A stretch of DNA of 64,000 bases from Actinomycetes bacterium (GTDB taxonomy: Bacteria > Actinomycetota > Acidimicrobiia > Acidimicrobiales > Ilumatobacteraceae), in assembly GCA_021414085.1 (NCBI GenBank), contig JAIOPC010000014.1, forward strand, positions 1 to 64,000. Direction: 5' to 3'. Position 1 is the stretch's first letter. Each line of letters opens with the position of its first letter. Below the pieces are notes generated by a model. The model searched no databases and was not told the DNA's origin. It saw only the letters and a list, made by a program, of their open reading frames with translations. Below are positions 48,124-56,864 of the stretch, piece by piece. The position numbers were made by a program, and so were the translations under genes.

Positions 48124-51100
48124 TCCCGCCACCGCTTTGTGCTCGCCAACGAGCAGCGCGAGCAGGGTCGTCCACCCCTCGCCAAGAAGCGTTCGTGAAT
48201 CGTGTGCCGGGTGAGCACTGCCAGAGATCAGTTGATATGCGCTGGTTGCGAGTGCGGTTGCCACCACGTCGCCGACAGCCATCGCACGGGCGACCGCAGC
48301 CTCGACGGAGAGCGCAGCGTGTTCGGAGTCGCCCATCTGTTGGTAAGCGCCAGCGGCCGCGAGGTAGGCGAAGACGTTGTCGAGGTATGTCGCGCCCGTC
48401 GCCGTCGCGACGGCGTCAGCGTGCTGGATGGCCTCGGCGGGCAAGCCAGCGGCTGTGTCGACCAGCGCGTTGACCGCACGTGTGAACGGATGGGCGTGCC
48501 CGTATGACGGCACGGATTCGATCGCTGCCATCGCATCCTCTACGCGGCCCAGTTGCGCGTACGCAAGCGCCAACACCACAGTGGGCTCGTACGCCTCGCC
48601 GCCGATCGCTGCTATCTCGGCAAGCGCTCGCTCGGCGGTGGCTGCCGCGACTGCACCGTTGCCGCGATGCATCGCCGCGCCGGCGACGGCCATTAGAGCG
48701 AACGAACCACTCTGCGATGTCTCAGCAATCGACAGCAGCTCTTCCGATGTGCGTTGCGCCGATGCCTGGCGACCGAGTGCGACCTGCGCGCGCACGAGTG
48801 GTGCCATCGCCTGAATCATTCCGAACTTGTCGTTGATGCGCTTGAACCGCAGCCGCGCCTTGTCGGCGAAACTGGCGGCATCTTCCAGCTTGCCTTGCCA
48901 CAACCGCAGGTCGGCGAGCAGCGTGTCCATCATGCTTGCGGCCCAAACATCGCCGCGCTGCTCGGCCTCGGCGCCGACAACGCCGGCTAACTCCTCGGCC
49001 TCTGCGAACCGACCCTCAAAGAACTCAACAAACGCAAGCAGACCAAATGCCCAACCCACTCCGTTGCGGTCGCCCAGCCGGGTGTGCGTCTCGGCGGAGC
49101 GCGTCAGTCGTTCACGCGCGGCGGGCAGGTCGCCAGACAGGAATGCGATCCAGGCGCGGTGCTGCTCGATGTATGCCGAGCCCCTCTCGTCGCCAAGCTC
49201 TCTGAACAGGCCGTCGGCTTCGCCGAAGTACCACTCGGCGTCGGTCAGCGAGCCGCCGAACATTTCGACGTATCCGCGGATGCGAAGTGCATGGGCCAGC
49301 AACTCTGGTCGGTCGACGCCACGCAGCAGGTCGACTGCCTGACCGAGTTCCCGACGCGCATCATCGATGCGTCCATCGACTTGGCTGAGCGAACCACGAA
49401 GACGATGTGCTTCCGCCTCGATCGTCACATCCTTCAGAGCCGCGGCGATTCCATCCAAAGCGTCGATGTCGGCGGTCGCCTCAGGAAAGGCCCGCTGGTC
49501 GGTGTATGCCGTTGCGCGAACTAAGTGGAGGTGCGCAAGTTCAGCTGCGGGCGTGTCGGTCGCTCGCGAAAGGTCGAGTGCACGCGACGCATGGCGCACA
49601 GCCATGCGCAGACTCCCGCTTTCCAGCGCGCGGTCGGCTGCACTGGTGAGCAGCTGCACTGCCTGCTCGCTGACATCGGCGGGCACGCCCTCGACGATTC
49701 CGAGTTCTTGCACGATTTCGGCGGCCGATGCGAGGTGATGCACCCGATCCTCCAGCCCGGCGGCCGCGCCGCGGCTGGACGATTCGCCAAGCGCGCGGGC
49801 GACGCCGGCATGGCGCTGCGCGCGAGCTGCCTTTGTGAGGGTCTGATATGCGGCGTCGCGCACCGATTCACTGCAGAACTCCCACCGCCTACCGGTGACC
49901 TCCAACAAACCGAGATCATCGAGTTCGGTGACCACTTCGCGATCAAAGACATTTCCGGTCTCGGTGGCAAAGCGTTCGAGCCCCATGATGTTGCCCGACG
50001 TGCCCAAGACGGCAGCGTTCTCGAGCATCTGGCGCTGCGGTGGCGTTAACTGGTCCAGGCGAGCGGCGATCAGTGTGCGTAACGAGTCCGGGAGTTCGCT
50101 CGCGTTGCCGCCCGCCTCGGTGAGCGCGACAAGTTCGAGCAGGAACAGCGGGTTGCCTCCGCTGCGGTCGTACAACGCTGTGATCAGTTGCTGGTCGCGC
50201 GCTGCGTCGCCCAACAGAGCGGTCGCCAGCTGATCGGTGTCGGCTCGCGTCAGTGGCTGCAAGCTGAGCGATAACACGGTGCTGCGCTCGGACCGCGGTG
50301 GCCACAGAACTTCGCTTCCCGGCCGCATGGCGGTGATCAGCAGGAACGGCCGCCGCCCGAGCGCGCTGAGCAGATGCTCCAACAGATCGAGCAACGCCTG
50401 GTCGGCCCAGTGGACATCGTCGATGCTCAGCACCATCGCGCCCTTCATCGAGCGCGCTTCGAGAACGTAGGCGACCGTGCGATGAATCGTGCTGCGCGCG
50501 TTGATGGGATCGAGCTTGTCGATCGGCGACGGATAACCGAGCAGGTGGATGAAAACGTCGACCATGCGTTCGGTGTCCTCATCGGCCACCGTGGGGAACA
50601 TCTGCTTGGCGCGATCGAAGGCGGTGGTGCGCATTGCTTCCACCGGAACGCCGGAATCGAGGTCGAGGTAGTCGGACAACGCGCTGGCGATTGGCCACCA
50701 CACGTTGGCTTCGCCGTAGGGCACGCAAGCGCCTTCAAGAATCGACATGTCGCCTTGATCGCGCAGTCGTTGTATCACCTCGTCGACAAGGCGGCTCTTG
50801 CCGACTCCGTTCTCCGCGTTGATATGCAGCAGCACACTTCGGCTACTGCGCGTGACCAGCTCGATTGCAGCATCGGCCATTGCGAGTTCGGAGTGTCGAC
50901 CGACGATCCCGACGTCGCGACGGCGGCGTCGGCCTGGCGGCGCGGTGGCTTCCAGCGCCAGCCAGGCAGTCAGCGTCTGCTCGCGGCCGCGTGGCTGCAT
51001 TTCGCCGAACGGTTCGTAGCGGAACGTGTGTGACGTGAGTGCGTGGGTGGACTCGCCGACCAACACGCCTCCGATCGGCGCCGAGGACTGCAAGCGCGAG

Positions 51101-51585
51101 GCGGTGTTGACTACGTCGCCCATTGCCGTGTAGTCGCTGCCGGCCAAGGTGCCCACCAGCACTTCGCCGGAGTTGATGCCAACTCGCATGCGGATGTTGT
51201 CGCTGCCAGCGAGATGGCTGGTGACCACAAACTCGGCGAGCACATCTTGCATCCGTAGGGCGGCGCGCACCGCACGTTCCGGATCGTCTTCATGAGCGAC
51301 CGGGGCGCCGAACAGCGCCAGGATGCCGTCTCCCAGAATCTTGTCGACTCGGCCACCGAAGCCAACGACGACCTCAAGCAGGCGCTCGAAGCATTGGTCG
51401 ATCAGTCGCTTGACCTGTTCGGGATCCATGTGTTCGGTGAGCCCGGTGAAGCCGACCAGATCGGCGAACAAGACGGTGACGATCCGGCGCTCTTCGGGTT
51501 GGCCAAGCGCGACGGAGTGGCCGCACGACGGACAAAATCGTGCGCCAGCAGGCACCGAAGCGCCACACGACGTGCACTGAATCAC
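48109..51585 (-). CDS. Class III nucleotide cyclase fused to AAA ATPase and TPR regulator
   Basis: 1158 residues from a GTG at 51585, which starts with a zinc ribbon (CTSCGASVPAGARFCPSCG). A cyclase domain follows: metal Asp in LFADLVGFTGLT, a second metal Asp in KILGDGILALFG, and NTASRLQ with the catalytic Asn and Arg. Next is an ATPase with a slightly changed P-loop (NAENGVGKSRL) and Walker B (VLSIDDVHWAD), then about 550 residues of TPR-like helices. This is the layout of actinobacterial cyclase/LuxR-type sensor proteins without the HTH. It probably makes cAMP in response to a bound signal. It is convergent with the Nei-like gene and divergent from the histidine kinase. Confidence 0.9.
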   Translation of the reverse strand: MIQCTSCGASVPAGARFCPSCGHSVALGQPEERRIVTVLFADLVGFTGLTEHMDPEQVKRLIDQCFERLLEVVVGFGGRVDKILGDGILALFGAPVAHEDDPERAVRAALRMQDVLAEFVVTSHLAGSDNIRMRVGINSGEVLVGTLAGSDYTAMGDVVNTASRLQSSAPIGGVLVGESTHALTSHTFRYEPFGEMQPRGREQTLTAWLALEATAPPGRRRRRDVGIVGRHSELAMADAAIELVTRSSRSVLLHINAENGVGKSRLVDEVIQRLRDQGDMSILEGACVPYGEANVWWPIASALSDYLDLDSGVPVEAMRTTAFDRAKQMFPTVADEDTERMVDVFIHLLGYPSPIDKLDPINARSTIHRTVAYVLEARSMKGAMVLSIDDVHWADQALLDLLEHLLSALGRRPFLLITAMRPGSEVLWPPRSERSTVLSLSLQPLTRADTDQLATALLGDAARDQQLITALYDRSGGNPLFLLELVALTEAGGNASELPDSLRTLIAARLDQLTPPQRQMLENAAVLGTSGNIMGLERFATETGNVFDREVVTELDDLGLLEVTGRRWEFCSESVRDAAYQTLTKAARAQRHAGVARALGESSSRGAAAGLEDRVHHLASAAEIVQELGIVEGVPADVSEQAVQLLTSAADRALESGSLRMAVRHASRALDLSRATDTPAAELAHLHLVRATAYTDQRAFPEATADIDALDGIAAALKDVTIEAEAHRLRGSLSQVDGRIDDARRELGQAVDLLRGVDRPELLAHALRIRGYVEMFGGSLTDAEWYFGEADGLFRELGDERGSAYIEQHRAWIAFLSGDLPAARERLTRSAETHTRLGDRNGVGWAFGLLAFVEFFEGRFAEAEELAGVVGAEAEQRGDVWAASMMDTLLADLRLWQGKLEDAASFADKARLRFKRINDKFGMIQAMAPLVRAQVALGRQASAQRTSEELLSIAETSQSGSFALMAVAGAAMHRGNGAVAAATAERALAEIAAIGGEAYEPTVVLALAYAQLGRVEDAMAAIESVPSYGHAHPFTRAVNALVDTAAGLPAEAIQHADAVATATGATYLDNVFAYLAAAGAYQQMGDSEHAALSVEAAVARAMAVGDVVATALATSAYQLISGSAHPAHDSRTLLGEGWTTLLALLVGEHKAVAGSAGD

Positions 51586-51656
51586 CCCGCGAGCGTACGG
51601 CACATCCGCCCGAAGGCGGACGCTGGAAACAGCCAGCACCGTTATCGTGGCCGCCG

Positions 51657-52829
51657 ATGACCATTCGGCATCCAATTCGGTGGCTTCGTGATCACCCGGC
51701 CTACGCCGATGGCCTGTTCGCAGCGGCATTGGGCACGATCTCGGTGATCTTTCACCTGACCATGCGCGGCTACGACGGTGTTGCTGACCCAAGCGTGCAG
51801 GGAGCGTTCTTAGCGGTGGCCGCGACTGTCCCGATCGCGTGGCGACGCTCGCACCCGGCCGCAGTTCTTCTGGTCGTGACGATCAGTCAAATGCTGATGG
51901 AAGCGTTCTCGATGGCCGGTCCCGGCTGGACGGGCGTGTTGATCGCTGCTTATTCACTGGGTGCCCACCGCAGTGGCCCGACATTGTGGCGACTGAGCGG
52001 GATTGTTTGCCTGCTGATCACAGCGTTCATTGTCGTGGGCGTTGTGCACGGCGAAGCCGCCTGGCAAGCGCTCGTCTCCACACCAATTGTGGCGGGCAGT
52101 GCAATCGTGCTCGGCGACAACATGCGCCGACGGCGCGAGCGAGCTGCGGAGCTGGTGGAGCGGGCGGAACGAGCCGAACGCGAGCGCGAATTGTTGGCGC
52201 ATCAGCATGTGCAAGACGAGCGCAGTCGGATTGCTCGAGAACTGCACGATGTCGTCGCGCACAGCGTGAGCTTGATGGTGATTCAAACCGCTGCCGCTCG
52301 TCGTCGACTGGCGATAGACCCGGCAGAGGCGGATGCCGTGTTGACGACGGTCGAAGATGTCGGACGTACCGCAATGAACGAATTGCGGCGAATCCTCGGA
52401 GTGTTGCGCGATGAGAGTGGCGAGCAAGTGCTCGTGCCGCAACCCGGACTCGCCGCGCTCGACGATCTAGCCGCAACTGCGCGCGACCTGCCCGTCGTGC
52501 TGACGTGTGATGGCCAGCTCGACGATGTGCCGGCCGGCATCGAGCTGAGCGCTTACCGCATTGTGCAGGAGGCGCTGACGAATGTTCGCCGTCACGCGGG
52601 CGTCGTCAAGCGCGTCGACGTTTCAGTCGTGCGCATGAATGGATCGCTGAGCGTGGAGGTTTCCGACGACGGCAGAGGCGCCGCGGCCCACCTTGTTGCT
52701 AGCGAGACGGGCTTCGGTTTACTCGGTATGCGCGAGCGAGTCGCCGCCTACGACGGTGCTCTGGTCGCGGGGCCGCGCTCGGGTGGCGGTTGGCGCGTGA
52801 TGGCGACCTTCCCAGTCGGCGCCGCATGA
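51657..52829 (+). CDS. Sensor histidine kinase, NarL-partner (HisKA_3) type
   Basis: 390 residues. Four to five membrane segments make up the first 150 residues, then a coiled coil rich in Arg and Glu (RRRRERAAELVERAERAERER, quoted in part) and the dimerisation motif ERSRIARELHDVVAHSVSL with the phospho-His. The ATPase part has the N box ALTNVRRHAG and the G box DDGRG. It lacks a large external sensor, so it may sense membrane stress or a membrane partner. Its stop overlaps the regulator start by 4 nt. The pair precedes an ABC exporter. Confidence 0.93.
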   Translation: MTIRHPIRWLRDHPAYADGLFAAALGTISVIFHLTMRGYDGVADPSVQGAFLAVAATVPIAWRRSHPAAVLLVVTISQMLMEAFSMAGPGWTGVLIAAYSLGAHRSGPTLWRLSGIVCLLITAFIVVGVVHGEAAWQALVSTPIVAGSAIVLGDNMRRRRERAAELVERAERAERERELLAHQHVQDERSRIARELHDVVAHSVSLMVIQTAAARRRLAIDPAEADAVLTTVEDVGRTAMNELRRILGVLRDESGEQVLVPQPGLAALDDLAATARDLPVVLTCDGQLDDVPAGIELSAYRIVQEALTNVRRHAGVVKRVDVSVVRMNGSLSVEVSDDGRGAAAHLVASETGFGLLGMRERVAAYDGALVAGPRSGGGWRVMATFPVGAA

Positions 52830-53500
52830 TCCGCGTCGCGCTCGTCGACGATCAGGAAATGGTTCGCGCGGGCTTTCGAATGATCTTGGAGAGCGAGCCC
52901 GACATCTCGGTTGTGGGCGAGGCTGCCGATGGGCGCGAAGCAATCGAGGTTGTGCGGCACAGTTCGCCGCACGTCGTGCTGATGGATGTGCGAATGCCGG
53001 TTATGGACGGCATCGAGGCGACGCGGCTGCTGGTGAACTCGGATTCAGAGGCGCGCATTTTGATCCTCACCACCTTTGACCTTGATGACTATGTGTATTC
53101 AGCCCTGCGTGCTGGTGCGAGCGGGTTCATGTTGAAGGACGCACCAGCCGATCAGTTGATCAATGCCGTGCGCGTGATCGCGGCGGGAGACGCGCTGCTG
53201 GCGCCATCGGTTACCAGGTTGCTCATTGAGGAGGTTTCCCGTCGGCCGGCCGCGCGAACCGCTGTGGCACCCGGCCTCTCCGAGCTCACCGACCGCGAAT
53301 TGGAAGTGCTGCGACTGATGACCCGCGGACTTTCAAACGGAGAAATCGCGGGGCATCTCTACCTCGGTGAGGCAACCGTGAAGACCCATGTGGGGCGAGT
53401 GCTCTCCAAACTGGGTGTGCGTGATCGCGTTCAGGCGGTGGTGGCCGCCTACGAGAGCGGCGTGGTTACCCCTGGAGCTGCTGATCATCCGCAGGGCTGA
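52826..53500 (+). CDS. NarL/FixJ-type response regulator
   Basis: 224 residues from the ATG at 52826. The receiver has the acidic pocket (VALVDDQEMVR), the phospho-Asp in VLMDVRMPVMDG and Lys in FMLKDAP. The C-terminal LuxR-type helix-turn-helix reads LTDRELEVLRLMTRGLSNGEIA then EATVKTHVGRVLSKLG. It is translationally coupled to the kinase and is 56 nt upstream of the ABC ATPase gene, its likely target. Confidence 0.95.
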   Translation: MIRVALVDDQEMVRAGFRMILESEPDISVVGEAADGREAIEVVRHSSPHVVLMDVRMPVMDGIEATRLLVNSDSEARILILTTFDLDDYVYSALRAGASGFMLKDAPADQLINAVRVIAAGDALLAPSVTRLLIEEVSRRPAARTAVAPGLSELTDRELEVLRLMTRGLSNGEIAGHLYLGEATVKTHVGRVLSKLGVRDRVQAVVAAYESGVVTPGAADHPQG

Positions 53501-53556
53501 CCGACGTCACCCGTATTGGTGATGCTTTTGGCCGCTGTTCCCGTTACAACGGAACT

Positions 53557-54312
53557 ATGACTGACACGAGTACCGGAACCGCAACGGCCACGATCGCAGC
53601 GGGAGCCGTCGATGCAACCAAGATCTACGGCGGCGGCGACAGCGAGGTGCGCGCGCTCGACGGTGTGTCCGTCGAGTTCGAGCGCGGTCACTTCACTGCG
53701 ATCATGGGTCCTTCCGGCTCGGGCAAGAGCACCTTGATGCATTGCCTGGCTGGCCTCGACGCGCTCACTAGTGGGGCGGTTTACATCGGCACCACCTACC
53801 TCGCTGCGCTGAACGACAAGCAGCTCACCGAGCTGCGTCGTACCGAGATCGGATTCGTCTTCCAGGCCTACAACCTCGTGCCGACGTTGACGGCGGAGGA
53901 GAACATCATGTTGCCGCTGCTGCTTGGTGGCGCGAAGGGCGATACGGAATGGATTGCTCGTGTGATCGACACCGTCGGTTTGCGCGATCGATTGAAGCAT
54001 CGGCCCAGCGAGTTGTCCGGTGGCCAGCAGCAGCGTGTCGCGGTCGCACGCGCTCTCGCGAGTCGACCCACCATCATTTTCGCCGACGAGCCCACCGGCA
54101 ACCTCGACAGCCGCAGCGGCGCCGAGATCCTCGAGTTCATGCGTCTCGCAGTGCGCGAGTTGGGGCAGACGATCGTGATGGTCACGCACGACCCGGTTGC
54201 CGCCAGCTATTCCGATCGGGTGATTTTCCTCGCGGACGGCAAGGTGGTCGACGAGATGCGCGACCCAACTTCCGAGCGCGTGCTCGATCGCTTGAAGCGC
54301 CTCGGAGACTGA
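53557..54312 (+). CDS. ABC transporter ATPase, MacB/LolD type
   Basis: 251 residues. Walker A GPSGSGKST, signature LSGGQQQR, Walker B IIFADEPTG and the H-loop VTHDP are all standard for the MacB/LolD/FtsE group. It works with FtsX-type permeases in lipoprotein transport, antibiotic-peptide resistance or cell division. A TACAAC box lies 6 nt before the ATG. It starts a three-gene operon with two permeases, the first beginning 3 nt after its stop. Confidence 0.95.
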   Translation: MTDTSTGTATATIAAGAVDATKIYGGGDSEVRALDGVSVEFERGHFTAIMGPSGSGKSTLMHCLAGLDALTSGAVYIGTTYLAALNDKQLTELRRTEIGFVFQAYNLVPTLTAEENIMLPLLLGGAKGDTEWIARVIDTVGLRDRLKHRPSELSGGQQQRVAVARALASRPTIIFADEPTGNLDSRSGAEILEFMRLAVRELGQTIVMVTHDPVAASYSDRVIFLADGKVVDEMRDPTSERVLDRLKRLGD

Positions 54313-54315
54313 GCC

Positions 54316-56853
54316 GTGTTCAAACTCAGTCTCAAGAACATCTGGAGCCGTAAGGGCCGGATGGTCCTCACCGCTCTAGCGGTCATTGCTGGCACGGCCT
54401 TTCTCTCAGGCGTGTTCGTGTTCACCGACACGATCAACGGCAGCTTCACGCGCATGTTCGCCGACGCGTTCAAGGGCACCGACGCGTACGTTCGCTCATC
54501 CAATGTGATTGAGGGCGACTTTGGCGAAGAGACCCGCGATCGAATGTCGATCGACGTCGTCGCTGAGGTCGCTGATGTGCCCGGTGTCGTCGAAGCCAAC
54601 GGCTACGTCGGAGGGAGCGCGACGGTTGCGTTTGAGGGCAAGGTGCTCGGACAGGACGGCCCGCCAAAGTTCGGCGCCTCATGGACCAACAGCGAAGGCT
54701 CGCCGTGGACTCTGTATGCCGGACAGGCGCCTACCGGTCCGGATGAAGTCGTGCTTGACCGGGCCTCCTCGAAGGCGGCTGGGGTTGAGGTCGGCGACGT
54801 TGTCAGCATCACTTCGCTCGGGCAACCGCGCGACTTCACGGTCGTCGGGATTGCGCTCTTTGCTGGCAACGACTCGTCAGGTGGCGCCAGTTGGGCCTTG
54901 TTCGATTTGCCAGTCGCACAGGAAATGGTGATCGGTGATCTCACCAAGATCGACGCGGTCTTTGTGCGTAGCGACGCCTCGGTCAGCGATCAGCAGTTGG
55001 CCGACAACATCCAAACTGCGATCGGCGATCCAGAGATCGAGGTGCTCACCGGCGCCGAGATCACGAAGGAGAACCAGACCGCCGTTGAGACAGCGCTTGG
55101 GTTCATCACCATCTTCCTTTCTGTCTTCGCGCTGCTCTCGCTGTTCGTCGGCAGCTTCATCATCTACAACGTGTTCAGCATCTCGGCCGCTCAGCGTCAG
55201 AGCGAGAACGCCTTGTTGCGGGCCATCGGAGCGAGCCGCAATCAGATCACTCGGTCGGTCTTCACCGAGGCGTTGGTTGTTGGCGTCGGGGGCTCGTTAC
55301 TCGGTTGCGTTGGTGGCGTGGGCCTGGCAACGGTGATTCTCGGCGTGCTGTCCGCGGTTGGTTTCGGGCCCGGCGACACCGAGTTGGTGATCGGCGCTTC
55401 CGGCTTCGTCATCACCCTGATCGTCGGCACCATCGTCACGCTGATCTGCGCCGTCGCGCCGGCGTTGCGTTCCGGGCGCGTGCCGCCGTTGGCGGCGATG
55501 CGCGATGTCGCCATCGACCGCGCGGCGGTCTCAACGACTCGCAAGTGGCTCGGCGCGGCATCGGTGGTGGCCGCGATTGCGCTGGTGACCCTCGGACTCA
55601 CAGGCGGCAACGCCAATTGGCTCGGCGCTGGTGTCATCGCAATGTTCGTCTCGCTCATTGCCCTCGGCCCGTTCGTTGCCGCCCCAATTGCTCGCGCGGC
55701 GGAACCTGTGCTCGGTAGGTTGCGTGGACCCTCCGGCACAATGTCGGGCCGCAACGCGGCGCGTAACCCGAAGCGCACGGCACTCACCGCGGGCGCTCTC
55801 GCCGTGGGGCTGTCGTTGCTGATTGGTGTTGCCACGCTCGGTGCCTCTGCCAAGGCGAGCACGCGCGAGATCATCGGCGAAGCATTTCAATCCGACTATG
55901 TGGTGTCGCCGAAGCAGGGCAACGCCCAAATTGGTATTCCGCCCACGATCGCAGCCGAGATCAAGGCTGCGGGCGTCGGCGACGCGCTGGGGCTCGCGGC
56001 CACGAAACTGTTCGTGAAAGAAGATGGTGAGTTCAAGGACAAGGGCGTCCTGGCAGTCTCGGCCCCCGACGCCCAGGCTGTGTTGGAGCTCACGTTCCTC
56101 GACGGCAGCTTCGAAGATCTCGACGCAACCGGAATTCTGTACTCGGCCGACAAGGCGAAGCGCGATGGCCTCAGCGTCGGCGATCCCGTCGAGATCAAGC
56201 TGCTCGACGGCACCGAAGCGACGTTGACCGTTCAGGGAGTGTTCGACGACGACATCTTTGGCAACCTGATCGTCGAACGCTCGTTGTTCGACGGTCAGTC
56301 GGTGCCCCTGTTCGACCTCAGTGTGTTCGTTCGTTCCGCCGACGGCGTTACGTCGTCGGGCACGGAAGCATTGCAGGCAATCGTCGATCGCTACCCGACC
56401 GCGAAGCTGCAGACCCGCGACGAGTACATCAACGAGCAGAGCAAGCAGATCGATGGGTTTCTGAACTTCATCTACGCGCTGCTGGGTATGTCGATCTTCA
56501 TCGCTGTCATCGGTGTCGTCATCACGCTCTGGCTTGCTGTGTATGAAAGGCGCCGCGAACTTGGTTTGCTGCGTGCGGTGGGCATGACAAAGCGACAGGT
56601 GCGCCGCAGCGTGCTATGGGAATCGATGATCACCGGTGTTGTCGGCGTCGTACTCGGAACGGTCCTCGGGGTTGCCCTTGGTTGGGTCATCGTCAAGGCG
56701 TTCGAGGACGAAGGGCTCGGCGTCTTCGAGCTACCGATTCCGACGATTCTGATCGCCATGGTGCTCTCCTTGATCTTCGCGGCGCTCGCGGCCTTGATTC
56801 CTGCTCGCAAGGCCTCCAACGCCGACATGCTGACCGCCATCGCAACGACGTGA
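54316..56853 (+). CDS. FtsX-type ABC permease, first of two
   Basis: 845 residues from a GTG. An N-terminal membrane helix (TALAVIAGTAFLSGVFVFTDTI) and a long external MacB-like domain are followed by two FtsX domains of three or four helices each (ETALGFITIFLSVFALLSLFVG and the C-terminal one from FIYALLGMSIFIAVIGVVITL, quoted in part). The order N-helix, periplasmic domain, FtsX, second periplasmic domain, FtsX is seen in actinobacterial lipid or peptide exporters. It is probably half of a heterodimer with the next gene. Confidence 0.92.
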   Translation: MFKLSLKNIWSRKGRMVLTALAVIAGTAFLSGVFVFTDTINGSFTRMFADAFKGTDAYVRSSNVIEGDFGEETRDRMSIDVVAEVADVPGVVEANGYVGGSATVAFEGKVLGQDGPPKFGASWTNSEGSPWTLYAGQAPTGPDEVVLDRASSKAAGVEVGDVVSITSLGQPRDFTVVGIALFAGNDSSGGASWALFDLPVAQEMVIGDLTKIDAVFVRSDASVSDQQLADNIQTAIGDPEIEVLTGAEITKENQTAVETALGFITIFLSVFALLSLFVGSFIIYNVFSISAAQRQSENALLRAIGASRNQITRSVFTEALVVGVGGSLLGCVGGVGLATVILGVLSAVGFGPGDTELVIGASGFVITLIVGTIVTLICAVAPALRSGRVPPLAAMRDVAIDRAAVSTTRKWLGAASVVAAIALVTLGLTGGNANWLGAGVIAMFVSLIALGPFVAAPIARAAEPVLGRLRGPSGTMSGRNAARNPKRTALTAGALAVGLSLLIGVATLGASAKASTREIIGEAFQSDYVVSPKQGNAQIGIPPTIAAEIKAAGVGDALGLAATKLFVKEDGEFKDKGVLAVSAPDAQAVLELTFLDGSFEDLDATGILYSADKAKRDGLSVGDPVEIKLLDGTEATLTVQGVFDDDIFGNLIVERSLFDGQSVPLFDLSVFVRSADGVTSSGTEALQAIVDRYPTAKLQTRDEYINEQSKQIDGFLNFIYALLGMSIFIAVIGVVITLWLAVYERRRELGLLRAVGMTKRQVRRSVLWESMITGVVGVVLGTVLGVALGWVIVKAFEDEGLGVFELPIPTILIAMVLSLIFAALAALIPARKASNADMLTAIATT

Positions 56854-56864
56854 GCAAATAGCAG

